Shown: positions 7,837 through 15,132 of the stretch, in pieces | Position numbering within the stretch: position 1 is the first letter of the stretch | Layout: every line of letters starts with the position of its first letter | Assembly: GCF_001279725.1 (NCBI RefSeq) | Contig: NZ_LGDE01000415.1 | Coordinates: 16,653-80,652 of the forward strand | From: Streptomyces sp. WM4235 | Lineage (GTDB): Bacteria > Actinomycetota > Actinomycetes > Streptomycetales > Streptomycetaceae | Direction: 5' to 3' | DNA: 64,000 nucleotides | Notes under the pieces: model-generated | Told to the model about the DNA's origin: nothing | Databases searched by the model: none | What the model saw: only the letters and a program-made list of their open reading frames with translations | Made by a program: the position numbers and the translations under genes

Positions 7837-8460
7837 CTACTTGGGCATCAGGACGGTGTCGACGATGTAGACGGTGGCGTTTGCGGTGGGGACGTTGCCG
7901 CAGACCACGTTGGAGGTTCCGTTGACCTTGTAGGCCTCGCCGGAGCCGGCCGTGGTGATCTTGCCCTTCTCCAGGGTGTCGAAGGAACCGGAGTCGAGCT
8001 GCTTGGGAGCGAGCTTCTGGCCCACGACGTGGTAGGTCAGGATCTTGGTGAGCATGGCCTTGTCGGCGAGGACCTTGTCCAGGTCCGCCTTCGGGATCTT
8101 CGCGAAGGCGGTGATGTCCTTCGCGTTGTTGAGGGTGTCGACCAGTCCGGCCTGCTTGACGGCCGCGACCAGCGTGGACAGGGCGGGGTTGTTGGAGGCG
8201 GCGGTGGCGACCGGGTCCTTGGCCATCCCGTCGAAGGAACCCGCACCCTCCTTCGGCACACCCGCGCACGCCGGGCCGAACGGGGCGTCCATCGCCATGG
8301 CGGGCGTGGAGGCGGCGTCCGTGCCGGGGGTGGCCTGCTCGGAGGCGGCGCTGCCGGCGCTCGACTTCTCACCGGAGTCCGAGCAGGCGGCCAGCGCGAA
8401 GGGAAGGACCGATGCGGCGGCGACGGCGACGGCGGTACGGCGGAAACGAAGAGCCATCAT
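7837..8460 (-). CDS. Fasciclin-domain lipoprotein
   Basis: 207 aa. The N-terminus ALRFRRTAVAVAAASVLPFA runs into a lipobox LAAC (Cys near residue 26), predicting an anchored lipoprotein. A low-complexity Ser/Ala linker follows, then one FAS1 domain (about 75-207): NPALSTLVAAVKQAGLVDTL, DITAFAKIPKADL, LTYHVVGQKL and a closing VYIVDTVLMPK. It resembles the mycobacterial MPT70/MPT83 type. FAS1 domains mediate adhesion or ligand binding; the ligand is unknown. Two adjacent ATG codons (8460, 8457) follow AAGGAGA at 8470-8476, and the first has the better spacing. Confidence 0.92.
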   Translation of the reverse strand: MMALRFRRTAVAVAAASVLPFALAACSDSGEKSSAGSAASEQATPGTDAASTPAMAMDAPFGPACAGVPKEGAGSFDGMAKDPVATAASNNPALSTLVAAVKQAGLVDTLNNAKDITAFAKIPKADLDKVLADKAMLTKILTYHVVGQKLAPKQLDSGSFDTLEKGKITTAGSGEAYKVNGTSNVVCGNVPTANATVYIVDTVLMPK

Positions 8461-8915
8461 GACGGTTGTTCTCCTTGGGATCATCCGGGGGTACTTCAGG
8501 GGGAATCAGGCATGGGGGTGGTACGGAAGGAGCGGTGTGGGGGTGGCGGCAGCGCCGCCGGGTGGGTCAGGCGGCGGAAACCACGACCGTGGGCCGGCGG
8601 TTCGCGCGGCCCGTGGGGGGTCTGCGGTCCGCGCCGGGAGCACCGGTGGGTGCCGCGCCCGGCCGGTCGGGGGAACCCGGCGCCGCCGAGGCCCTCGCGG
8701 AGTGACCCGGTGCCGACGGGAGACCCCGAGGGGCCGCCACCGTCCGGACGGGTTCCCCGGACGGCAGAACTGTCGGCGCCGCCTGGGCGTCGCGCTCGAT
8801 GGTGCTGCCGTTGTCGCTCACACCCGGTCTTCGGCGCCGGGGAACGGGTGGATTGGTCGTTCCTCCTCTCGGATGACAACCGATCATCGGGTTGACGTCC
8901 TGCGAGAATCCGCGG
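8461..8915. other. 455-bp divergent intergenic region
   Basis: It separates the fasciclin gene (minus) from the GNAT gene (plus). It holds the fasciclin ribosome binding site, a possible short minus-strand reading frame (8567-8821) and, near the GNAT gene, the short inverted repeat CAACC/GGTTG (8877-8881 and 8890-8894). No RNA gene or mobile-element end was recognised. Confidence 0.4.
8567..8821 (-). CDS. Possible small Pro/Ala/Arg-rich protein, uncertain
   Basis: 84 aa if real: it starts GTG at 8821 (VSDNGSTIERDAQ) and is otherwise Pro, Ala, Arg and Gly-rich with no recognisable domain or membrane segment. Codon third positions are mostly G/C, as in the neighbouring genes, but random minus-strand frames in this GC-rich DNA can look similar. 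No convincing ribosome binding site is present. It is listed because the intergenic gap is otherwise unusually long. Confidence 0.25.
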   Translation of the reverse strand: MSDNGSTIERDAQAAPTVLPSGEPVRTVAAPRGLPSAPGHSARASAAPGSPDRPGAAPTGAPGADRRPPTGRANRRPTVVVSAA

Positions 8916-9458
8916 ATGGACTCGACCTCGTACGAAGCACCCCTGAAGCTCCTTCCCGTCACCGAGGAACTGCGTCCCGTGGTGGAGCGGTTGGCGCAGC
9001 TGTACCGGCACGACATGTCGGAGTTCCTCGACTTCCTGCCGGGGCCCGACGGCAGGTTCGCCTTCCGTCCACTGCCCCTCTTCTTCAGCGAACCGGGACG
9101 CACGGTCCAGTTGATCACTCACGGCTCGACCCCGGCGGGCTTCGTCCTGACCCGGCCGACGGAGGACGGGGCGACGTCGATCTCCGCGTTCTTCGTCGTA
9201 CGGGCGCTGCGCAGGCGGGGCCTGGGCCGGCGGGCGGCGTTGGAGCTGTTGCGGTCCCGGCCGGGGCGCTGGGCGATTGCCTTCCAGGAGGTCAACGCGG
9301 GCGCCGCCCGGTTCTGGCGCGGCATCGCCGACGAGGCCGTGGGCCGGGAGGCCTGGCGCGAGGAACGGCGTCCCGTGCGGGTTCCGGGGCCGCCGGCGGG
9401 GGTGCCCGACGATCACTGGATCTTCCTGGACACGGGCGCGGAACGCGTGCCCTCGTAG
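8916..9458 (+). CDS. GNAT family N-acetyltransferase
   Basis: 180 aa. The GNAT core is recognisable: FVLTRPTEDGATSISAFFVV (beta4), then RALRRRGLGRRAALELL (acetyl-CoA pyrophosphate loop R-x-x-G-x-G/A), then WAIAFQEVNAGAARFWRGIA (beta5/alpha4 with the N-x-x-A-x-x-F/W motif). The substrate is unknown. The ATG at 8916 fits better than the TTG at 8892, although the binding site is weak. No operon partner is evident: the SUKH-like gene follows after 55 nt and could be co-transcribed. Confidence 0.88.
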   Translation: MDSTSYEAPLKLLPVTEELRPVVERLAQLYRHDMSEFLDFLPGPDGRFAFRPLPLFFSEPGRTVQLITHGSTPAGFVLTRPTEDGATSISAFFVVRALRRRGLGRRAALELLRSRPGRWAIAFQEVNAGAARFWRGIADEAVGREAWREERRPVRVPGPPAGVPDDHWIFLDTGAERVPS

Positions 9459-9513
9459 TCGTACGGCGAGATGCGGCCGACGGGGTGTCAGTGGGCGCCG
9501 GCACCATGTGCCC

Positions 9514-10788
9514 ATGCCTGATGACGATCTTGATGCTCTCTTCTCCTCCCCCTCGGCGCTGTTGGCCGCCGGTCCCGCGCGCGTGCGCGAGCGGGTACCG
9601 GCAGCCGGCGGTGTGGGGCGCGAGGTGTTCACCCAGGCCGAGGCGGTGTTCGGGCGTGCGCGGGTGTCCCGGGCGGAGTTCGCGTCGTGGTTGCACTTCG
9701 CCGCGAAGGTGCTGGGGCGCGAGGCGTACGCCGAGCTGACGGCCGCCGCCGAGCCCGGCATGCCGTGGCGGACGGTGTGGGCCTGGTGGCGGCCGGTCGG
9801 CGCCCACCGCGCCGAGCCGAACCTCAGCGGGGACTGGAGCGTCGACGTCCACGACCCGGTGACCGACGGGGCCGGCGAGGACGGGGTCGAGGGGCCCCTG
9901 CTCAAGGTCTGGTCCCTGTGGACCGGTGACCGTTGGTTCGACCTCGCCACCGGGGCGCTGCGGCCGGCGCCCGGCGCCGGGACGTACGCGGAACGCGCCG
10001 ACGAGGCCGAGGACGAGGGCCCCGCGCTCTTCGACGGCGACGAGGACGGCCGGCGGCTGGTGTGTCCCGGCACCTGGGAGGAGCCCGTCCATCTCGGCGG
10101 GGGCCGTTTCCTGTTCGCCGAGGCCAGGGGGCTTGTCGTCGTCGAACGCGGCGAGGTGGCGCCGACCGCGGACCGGCCCGCCGGGGGCGCCGACGCCGGC
10201 TCGTGGGAGGAGGGCGTGGGCGAGCCGTGGTTCCTGGACCCGGCGCCGTCCGCGACCCCGCTCGACGCGGCCCGACTGGACGCGGTCTTCGACGGGGACA
10301 CCATGGTCCGGGTGGCTCCCGACCGGCTGCCCGCCGCGCTCACGCACGCCCCCACGCGGGAGTTGCTCGTCGGCGTGGGCCTGCCGCGCCACTGGGCGGC
10401 GGGCGTGACGGCCTTCGCCCTGGGCTACGACGAGGCGGGACCGGAGGCGGATCGGGAGGGGGAGAGCGCCGGCCCGCTGCACCTGGGGTCGTTCGAGCAC
10501 GGCTTCGCCTCGTCCGTGCGGGTGCTGGTCCGGCCGGACACGGGCGAGGTCCTCGCACGCCTCGGCGAGGGCGCACCGCTCCCCCTCGCGCGTGACATCG
10601 AGACGTTCCTGCGGCTGCTGGAGGCCGTCCGCCGGTACATGGGGGCGTGCTGGGACCCCTACCCCGGCGAGGACGGCATCGGGGACTTCCTGCGGGAGGT
10701 CGAGATCCTGAGCCCCGGCAGCCCGGAGCACGAGGTGTGGGAGCAGATCTTCTCGGCCGTGACGGTGCTCGGCGTCTACGGCTACTGA
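9514..10788 (+). CDS. SUKH-4 family immunity-type protein
   Basis: 424 aa. The C-terminal half contains a SUKH-4-like core: THAPTRELLVGVGLPRHWAA (about residues 288-307) matches the family pattern T-x-x-x-L-x-x-x-G-L-P, followed by a long strand/helix region with DTGEVLARL and a terminal FLRLLEAVRRYMGACWDPYP. The N-terminal half (residues 1-270) is a separate unrecognised region. SUKH proteins are mostly immunity factors for polymorphic nuclease toxins, but no toxin gene is adjacent. Its stop region overlaps the convergent PLP gene by 7 bp. The ATG at 9514 has no clear Shine-Dalgarno. Confidence 0.75.
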   Translation: MPDDDLDALFSSPSALLAAGPARVRERVPAAGGVGREVFTQAEAVFGRARVSRAEFASWLHFAAKVLGREAYAELTAAAEPGMPWRTVWAWWRPVGAHRAEPNLSGDWSVDVHDPVTDGAGEDGVEGPLLKVWSLWTGDRWFDLATGALRPAPGAGTYAERADEAEDEGPALFDGDEDGRRLVCPGTWEEPVHLGGGRFLFAEARGLVVVERGEVAPTADRPAGGADAGSWEEGVGEPWFLDPAPSATPLDAARLDAVFDGDTMVRVAPDRLPAALTHAPTRELLVGVGLPRHWAAGVTAFALGYDEAGPEADREGESAGPLHLGSFEHGFASSVRVLVRPDTGEVLARLGEGAPLPLARDIETFLRLLEAVRRYMGACWDPYPGEDGIGDFLREVEILSPGSPEHEVWEQIFSAVTVLGVYGY

Positions 10789-11930
10789 ACCCCGTCGCGC
10801 GCGGGGGCGGCCGCTGCCGGGTCGGGTCTCCCGGCCGCGCACCGGGCGGGGGTGGCGTGCCCCGGGGCGATGACGGTGCGACAGCGCGTCCATCCGGTGG
10901 CCTCGACGGCGTGCGGGTGCGGGATCTCCGAGGGGCGGGTGGCGGGTGTGGCGGTGTCCAGGCCGTGCGCGCGGCGGAACGTGTCGCCGTACACGGTGTC
11001 GAGGTAGCGGTGGGGGCCGTCGGGGAAGACGGTCGCGACGACCCGGCCCGGTTCCGCGCGAGCCGCCCAGGCCGAGACCAGGGCGACGGCCCCGGTGCTC
11101 CAACCGCCGCTGACGAAGGTGTCGCGGGCGAGCCTGCGGCAGGCGTCCACCGCCTCGACCGGGCCGACCCAGTGGACCTCGTCGAAGGACGGGTGGGCGA
11201 CGTTGCGAGGGTGGATGCTGCTGCCGAGCCCGCGCATCAGCCGGGGGCGGGCGGGCTGTCCGAAGATGGCCGAGCCGACGGAGTCCACCCCGATCACCTC
11301 CAGCCGGGGCCAGCGGCGGCGCAGCGGCCCGAGCAGTCCGGCGCTGTGTCCGCCGGTGCCGACGCTGCACACGAGGACGTCCAGGTGGTCGAGCCGTTCG
11401 ACGATCTCGGCGGCCATCCGGTGGTAGCCGGCCGCGTTGTCCGGGTTGTTGTACTGGTCGGGCCAGTAGGCGCCGGGGAGGCTTCGGCGCAGTGTGTGGA
11501 GGCGGGCGAGGCGGGCCGCCTGCCAGCCGCCTCGCGGGGCGGGGCGGTCGACGAGTTCGAGTTCGGCGCCGTACGCGCGGAGCAACTGCCGCATCGAGGG
11601 TTCGAGTTCGGCGTCGCCGACGAGGACGACGGGATGGCCGAGGGCCTGCCCGGCGAAGGCGAGGCCGATGCCCAGGGTGCCGGAGGTGGACTCGATCACC
11701 GGCGCGCCCGGGAGCAGTTCGCCGCGCAGCCGGGCACCGCGCAGTATCGAGACGGCGGCCCGCGCCTTCATGCCGCCCGCGCCGAGACCTTCGAGTTTCG
11801 CCCAGAATCCCGGGTGCGCGTGGGGGAGTCGGGTGTGGACGCGGACCATGGGCGTACGGCCGAGCAGCCTCAGCAGTTCGGGGTTGGCGGCGACCGGGGC
11901 GGGCCGGCGCGGCGGGGACGCGGTGGTCAT
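10782..11930 (-). CDS. Cysteine-synthase-like PLP-dependent enzyme
   Basis: 382 aa, fold-type II PLP enzyme. FWAKLEGLGAGGMKARAAVS carries the PLP lysine (K in MKARAA), STSGTLGIGLAFAGQALGHP corresponds to the TSGNTG-I-A-L-A cofactor loop, and VGTGGHSAGLLGPLRRR is the phosphate loop. The usual loop Asn that contacts the cofactor O3' is Thr here, arguing against plain O-acetylserine sulfhydrylase. It overlaps the upstream DUF364-like gene by 4 bp (ATGA), so the pair is translationally coupled. Cysteine-synthase paralogues of this kind make diaminopropionate or other amino acids for metallophores; the product here is unknown. Its 3' end overlaps the convergent SUKH gene by 7 bp. Confidence 0.87.
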   Translation of the reverse strand: MTTASPPRRPAPVAANPELLRLLGRTPMVRVHTRLPHAHPGFWAKLEGLGAGGMKARAAVSILRGARLRGELLPGAPVIESTSGTLGIGLAFAGQALGHPVVLVGDAELEPSMRQLLRAYGAELELVDRPAPRGGWQAARLARLHTLRRSLPGAYWPDQYNNPDNAAGYHRMAAEIVERLDHLDVLVCSVGTGGHSAGLLGPLRRRWPRLEVIGVDSVGSAIFGQPARPRLMRGLGSSIHPRNVAHPSFDEVHWVGPVEAVDACRRLARDTFVSGGWSTGAVALVSAWAARAEPGRVVATVFPDGPHRYLDTVYGDTFRRAHGLDTATPATRPSEIPHPHAVEATGWTRCRTVIAPGHATPARCAAGRPDPAAAAPARDGVQ

Positions 11931-12835
11931 CGGGTGCCTCCGTAGCGGTGGATGATCCCGGGGCCGCCGTCGAGCCAGAAGAAGGGGTACGGCTCGGCCG
12001 ACACGGCGCTCACCCCGGCCCCGAGGAACCGCGGCAGGACGGCGCTGCCGGTCTGGGCGAACATCACCAGGGGTTTGCCGGTGTTCTCGGCGTGCTCGCG
12101 CAGGGCCTGGAAGGTGCCGTTGCCGAGGGTCATGCCGGAGGCGAGGACGGCGTCGCAGTGGTGCAACCGCGCGACGGCGTCGGTGTGGACGGGTTCGCCC
12201 CATTCGGTGGTGCCGCCCGACAGGTCGCACGGGAGGTAGTCCACGCCCTCGGCACGCAGTCGTTCCAGCAGCGAGTTCACGACGCCGACGACGAGCACGC
12301 GGCGCAGCCGGCGCACGGGCAGCAGTCCGACGACCGCCCGGGCCCTGGCCCGGGACTTGCTCAGCGAACCGCCCGCCTCCAGCGGCCAGGGGCGGGCCCC
12401 GTTGGCCGGGGTGTGCGGGTGGGCGCGCATCAGGTAGGCGTCGAGCGCGGCGACGCGTACGGGGAGCAGGGGGTGCGCGAGCAGGGTCGCGACGCTCGCG
12501 CCGACGCACGCGTCGAGGGCGCCGGCGGGCAGGGTCCCCGGTTCCACGGCGCAGGATCCGACGGCTTCGTCCAGGCGCAGGCCGAGCACCTCGTTGCGGT
12601 AGCCGGTGGCGCGGCCCGCGTGCCGTACGGCCTGGGTGGTGGTGAAGGCGAGCGCGATCCGTTGCCCGCGGGGGTCGGGTCCGTGGCGGCCCGCCAACAC
12701 GCGGCGGGTCAGTTCGTCTACGGAGCGGGGCGGTCCGGCCGGTGCGGGGACGCGCGCGAAGGGGGTGGGATCGGGGTCGTGGGGCCACGCGCCCGTCGTG
12801 CCCACCGGGCTTTCGTCCAGCAGCGGATGTCCCAC
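11927..12835 (-). CDS. Rossmann-like DUF364-type protein (putative metal-chelation fold)
   Basis: 302 aa. The C-terminal Rossmann-like part has RRVLVVGVVNSLLERLRAEG, then ASGMTLGNGTFQALREHAEN and KPLVMFAQTGSAVLPRFLGA, which matches the DUF364 (putative heavy-metal chelation) family. The N-terminal half is helical, with RATGYRNEVLGLRLDEAVGS. No enzymatic activity is established for the family. The GTG at 12835 follows GAGAGGAAG with good spacing; an open frame continues upstream through the promoter and is ignored. It is first gene of an operon with the PLP enzyme. A -35/-10 pair (12913-12885) with an internal Zur-like half-site suggests metal control, which is inference. Confidence 0.78.
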   Translation of the reverse strand: MGHPLLDESPVGTTGAWPHDPDPTPFARVPAPAGPPRSVDELTRRVLAGRHGPDPRGQRIALAFTTTQAVRHAGRATGYRNEVLGLRLDEAVGSCAVEPGTLPAGALDACVGASVATLLAHPLLPVRVAALDAYLMRAHPHTPANGARPWPLEAGGSLSKSRARARAVVGLLPVRRLRRVLVVGVVNSLLERLRAEGVDYLPCDLSGGTTEWGEPVHTDAVARLHHCDAVLASGMTLGNGTFQALREHAENTGKPLVMFAQTGSAVLPRFLGAGVSAVSAEPYPFFWLDGGPGIIHRYGGTR

Positions 12836-12884
12836 GGATCTTCCTCTCGGACGGCGGCGCGGTCGGTTCCCGCCGCACCGCGCG

Positions 12885-12913
12885 ACCTTATCCGACATCG
12901 TTTTCATTTCCAA
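12885..12913 (-). promoter_or_regulatory. Promoter of the DUF364/PLP operon with a Zur-like half-site
   Basis: On the minus strand a -35 TTGGAA (12908-12913) and a -10 TAAGGT (12885-12890) are exactly 17 nt apart. The spacer contains TGAAAACGAT (12897-12906), which matches one half of the Streptomyces Zur box (roughly TGAAAATGATTTTCA), but the other half is poorly conserved. The predicted 5' leader is about 43 nt. Confidence 0.5.
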
Positions 12914-13015
12914 TAAGGGCGCCACGCGGTGCCCCGTCTCGGGGGCCGTCGGGCCGGGGTGACCGTAGGGTGGTGGAAGGACTGCCCCCGGTGGACGTGA
13001 GGCGAGGAGATTCCG

Positions 13016-13621
13016 GTGCGTGACGCAGACTTCTTCCGACGCTGGATGGATGCCGTCGCGGCCGTCGTCGAACGGGAGGCGGACCGGCTGACCGAGCTCG
13101 ACTCCCCCATCGGGGACGCCGACCACGGCAGCAACCTCCTGCGGGGGTTCGTCGCCGTACGGGCGGCGCTCGAAGCCGGGAGCGCCGAAACGCCCGGCGC
13201 GGTGCTGCAACTCGCCGGCCGGACCCTGATCTCCACGGTCGGCGGCGCGTCCGGACCGCTGTACGGAACACTGCTGCGCCGCACCGGCAAGGAACTGGGC
13301 GACGCCGCCGAGGTCTCCGACGAGGATCTGCGCAAGGCCCTGTACGCGGGGGTGGGCGCGGTCGCCCAACTCGGCGGGGCGGCGCCGGGCGACAAGACGA
13401 TGCTGGACGCTCTGGTGCCCGGGGTGGCGGCGCTCGCCACCTCGTACCGCGCGGCCGGCGAGGCCGCGGAGAACGGGGCGCTGGCGACGGTGCCGCTGCT
13501 GGCGCGCAAGGGCAGGGCCAGTTACCTGGGCGAGCGCAGCATCGGGCACCAGGATCCGGGGGCCACGTCGTCCGCGCTGCTGCTGGGGGCCCTGGCCGAG
13601 GTCGCGGAGGCACGCGGATGA
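13016..13621 (+). CDS. dhaL: Dihydroxyacetone kinase subunit DhaL (ADP-binding)
   Basis: 201 aa. The Mg-ADP site is visible as LDSPIGDADHGSNLLRGF (residues 28-45; the D-x-x-x-G-D-x-D-x-G-x-N motif), followed by STVGGASGPLYGTLLR and ATVPLLARKGRASYLGERSI near the end, all standard for DhaL. In PTS-dependent Dha kinases DhaL-ADP is phosphorylated by DhaM and passes the phosphate to dihydroxyacetone bound in DhaK. No dhaK is adjacent, which is unusual. The GTG at 13016 follows GAGGAG. dhaM overlaps by 4 bp. Confidence 0.94.
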   Translation: MRDADFFRRWMDAVAAVVEREADRLTELDSPIGDADHGSNLLRGFVAVRAALEAGSAETPGAVLQLAGRTLISTVGGASGPLYGTLLRRTGKELGDAAEVSDEDLRKALYAGVGAVAQLGGAAPGDKTMLDALVPGVAALATSYRAAGEAAENGALATVPLLARKGRASYLGERSIGHQDPGATSSALLLGALAEVAEARG

Positions 13622-14025
13622 GCGCCGAGCCGCTGGTCGGGATCGTCCTGGTGTCCCACAGCAAGGAGGTCGCGGAGTCGGTGGCCGCACTGGCCACCGG
13701 TCTCGCCGCGGGCGGCGCGACGGCCCTGGTCGCGACGGCCGGCGGCGGCCCCGACGGTGGCCTGGGCACCAACCCGGAGCTGATCGTGACGGCCGCCCGG
13801 ACCGTGGACCGGGGCGCGGGTGTCGCGATCCTGGTGGACCTCGGCAGCTCGGTGCTCTCGGTCAAGTCACTGCTGCTGGACGAGGAACTGCCCGAGGGCA
13901 GCCGACTGGTCGACGCGCCGTTCCTGGAAGGGGCGGTGGCGGCCGTGGTGACCGCCTCCACCGGAGCCCCCCTGGACGCGGTGGCGACCGCGGCCGAGGA
14001 GGCGTACGCGTACCGGAAGGCCTGA
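13618..14025 (+). CDS. dhaM: PTS-dependent dihydroxyacetone kinase phosphotransferase subunit DhaM
   Basis: 135 aa, the short single-domain EIIA-Man-type form. GIVLVSHSKEVAESVAALAT (8-27) holds the phosphorylated histidine, and GGPDGGLGTNPELI and ILVDLGSSVLSVKSLLLDE match the family. DhaM takes phosphate from HPr and rephosphorylates DhaL-bound ADP. The ATG overlaps the dhaL stop (ATGA), so expression is coupled. The absence of a neighbouring dhaK means DhaK must be encoded elsewhere or the pair serves another acceptor. Confidence 0.92.
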   Translation: MSAEPLVGIVLVSHSKEVAESVAALATGLAAGGATALVATAGGGPDGGLGTNPELIVTAARTVDRGAGVAILVDLGSSVLSVKSLLLDEELPEGSRLVDAPFLEGAVAAVVTASTGAPLDAVATAAEEAYAYRKA

Positions 14026-14046
14026 GCCCCCCGGCACGCCGACGCT

Positions 14047-14424
14047 CTAGCGACCGCGCAGGGTTTCGATCTCGCGGCGCTCCCGCTTGGTCGGGCGCCC
14101 CGCGCCCCGGTCGCGGATGCCGACCACGGCCGCCTCGACGGGCGTGGGCGGCGGCGGGCTGTTGTCGGTGAGGCATTCGGCGGCCACCGGGGCGCCGACC
14201 CGCTTCGCGACCGTCCGCCGCACCACCACGATGCGCTCGCGTCCCGCGTGGAAGAGCCGCACCTCGTCCCCCACCCGTACGGGCTGCGCCGGCTTGGCGC
14301 GTTCCCCGTTGACCTTGACATGGCCCGCCCGGCAGGCGGTCGCCGCCGTCGAGCGGGTCTTCGTCAGGCGCACGGCCCAGATCCACGCGTCGACCCGAAC
14401 TGTTCCCGATCCCTCTTCAGCCAT
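14047..14424 (-). CDS. S4-domain RNA-binding protein (Hsp15/HslR type)
   Basis: 125 aa. The S4 domain spans residues 10-70: VRVDAWIWAVRLTKTRSTAA, then CRAGHVKVNGERAKPAQPVR. This is followed by a basic C-terminal tail with RPTKRERREIETLRGR. Hsp15 homologues rescue stalled 50S subunits carrying peptidyl-tRNA, and that role is inferred here. TAAAGT (14431-14436) ends 6 nt before the ATG, indicating a leaderless mRNA. It is convergent with dhaM and divergent from the molybdate regulator. Confidence 0.92.
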   Translation of the reverse strand: MAEEGSGTVRVDAWIWAVRLTKTRSTAATACRAGHVKVNGERAKPAQPVRVGDEVRLFHAGRERIVVVRRTVAKRVGAPVAAECLTDNSPPPPTPVEAAVVGIRDRGAGRPTKRERREIETLRGR

Positions 14425-14430
14425 GCCCCG

Positions 14431-14436
14431 ACTTTA
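14431..14436 (-). promoter_or_regulatory. -10 element of a leaderless S4-protein promoter
   Basis: On the minus strand TAAAGT lies 6 nt before the ATG at 14424. No Shine-Dalgarno is present, so translation probably begins at the 5' end of the mRNA. Confidence 0.5.
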
Positions 14437-14487
14437 ACGAGCGGCCCGGGGAAAGTCGGAACGACTTTTGGCGGAAACACCAATCAC

Positions 14488-14503
14488 CATGGCATCTGCC
14501 ATG
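14488..14503. promoter_or_regulatory. Perfect palindrome upstream of the molybdate regulator
   Basis: CATGGCA-TC-TGCCATG is a perfect inverted repeat with 7-bp arms. It ends 18 nt before the -35 of the regulator gene promoter, within the region shared with the divergent S4 gene. It is a good candidate operator for the adjacent HTH/TOBE regulator or another dimeric factor. Confidence 0.55.
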
Positions 14504-14521
14504 TACATCGCCCCAATGGAA

Positions 14522-14551
14522 TTGCAAATGCGGGACAAGTGCCCCTACCTT
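14522..14551 (+). promoter_or_regulatory. Promoter of the molybdate regulator, leaderless
   Basis: TTGCAA (14522-14527) and TACCTT (14546-14551) are 18 nt apart. The -10 ends 7 nt before the ATG at 14559, so transcription should start at or next to the start codon. Confidence 0.6.
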
Positions 14552-14558
14552 GTCGCCC

Positions 14559-14954
14559 ATGCAGTCCTACACCATCGGACAGGCCGCGCGTCTGCTGGGC
14601 GTCAGCCCGGACACGGCGCGTCGCTGGGCCGACGCCGGCCGGGTCGCGACCCATCGCGACGAGGGCGGTCGCCGGCTGATCGACGGCCGCGCGCTGGCCG
14701 CCTTCTCCGTCGAGGTGGGCCAGGGAGCCCACACCGAGGACGAGGAGCCCTACACCTCCGCGCGCAACGCCTTCCCGGGCATCGTCACGGCCGTCAAGCT
14801 CGGCGACGTGGCCGCCCAGGTCGAGATCCAGGCGGGTCCCCACCGTCTGGTCTCCCTGCTCACCCGTGAGGCCGTCGAGGAGCTCGGACTGGAGGTCGGC
14901 ATGCGGGCCACCGCCCGCGTGAAGTCCACCAGTGTGCACATCGACCGCACCTGA
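14559..14954 (+). CDS. HTH (MerR-like) plus TOBE/Mop molybdate-binding regulator
   Basis: 131 aa. Residues 1-50 form a MerR/excisionase-like helix-turn-helix: YTIGQAARLLGVSPDTARRW, then AGRVATHRDEGGRRLIDGRA. Residues 63-131 form one TOBE (Mop) domain: SARNAFPGIVTAVKLGDVAA, then VSLLTREAVEELGLEVGMRA and ARVKSTSVHI. TOBE domains bind molybdate or tungstate oxyanions. Position directly upstream of modA and modBC makes it the likely molybdenum sensor, distinct from classical ModE. The ATG at 14559 is preferred over the TTG at 14550 on promoter spacing. Confidence 0.92.
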   Translation: MQSYTIGQAARLLGVSPDTARRWADAGRVATHRDEGGRRLIDGRALAAFSVEVGQGAHTEDEEPYTSARNAFPGIVTAVKLGDVAAQVEIQAGPHRLVSLLTREAVEELGLEVGMRATARVKSTSVHIDRT

Positions 14955-15132
14955 TCCCTCCCTCGTGGCGGGTCACGGCGTCCCCGACCGACCCGCCGCC
15001 GATCAGCGGTCCCCGCACCACCGCTCAGCACCACCGAACGTCCCCACCCGCTCCGCCCGTCACCGGCGCGGGTCACCACCACGCGGTCCCGGCACCAGGC
15101 CGGCCGCCGACCCGACCGAGGAGCCCCTGCTC

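Noticed and set aside
5249..8269. Very long open frame on the minus strand antisense to the kinase genes
   Set aside because: In this GC-rich DNA, strong codon bias on the plus strand leaves antisense frames open. The encoded product is Arg/Gly/Pro/Ala-rich with no domain, while the plus-strand kinases have clear motifs.
8466..8705. Small plus-strand frame in the fasciclin-GNAT gap
   Set aside because: Gly/Arg-rich with no motif, and it overlaps the fasciclin ribosome binding site; the minus-strand alternative at 8567-8821 is only marginally better.
12890..12908. Full Zur box upstream of the DUF364 operon
   Set aside because: Only one half (TGAAAACGAT) matches; the other half is not conserved, so it is kept only as a possible half-site.
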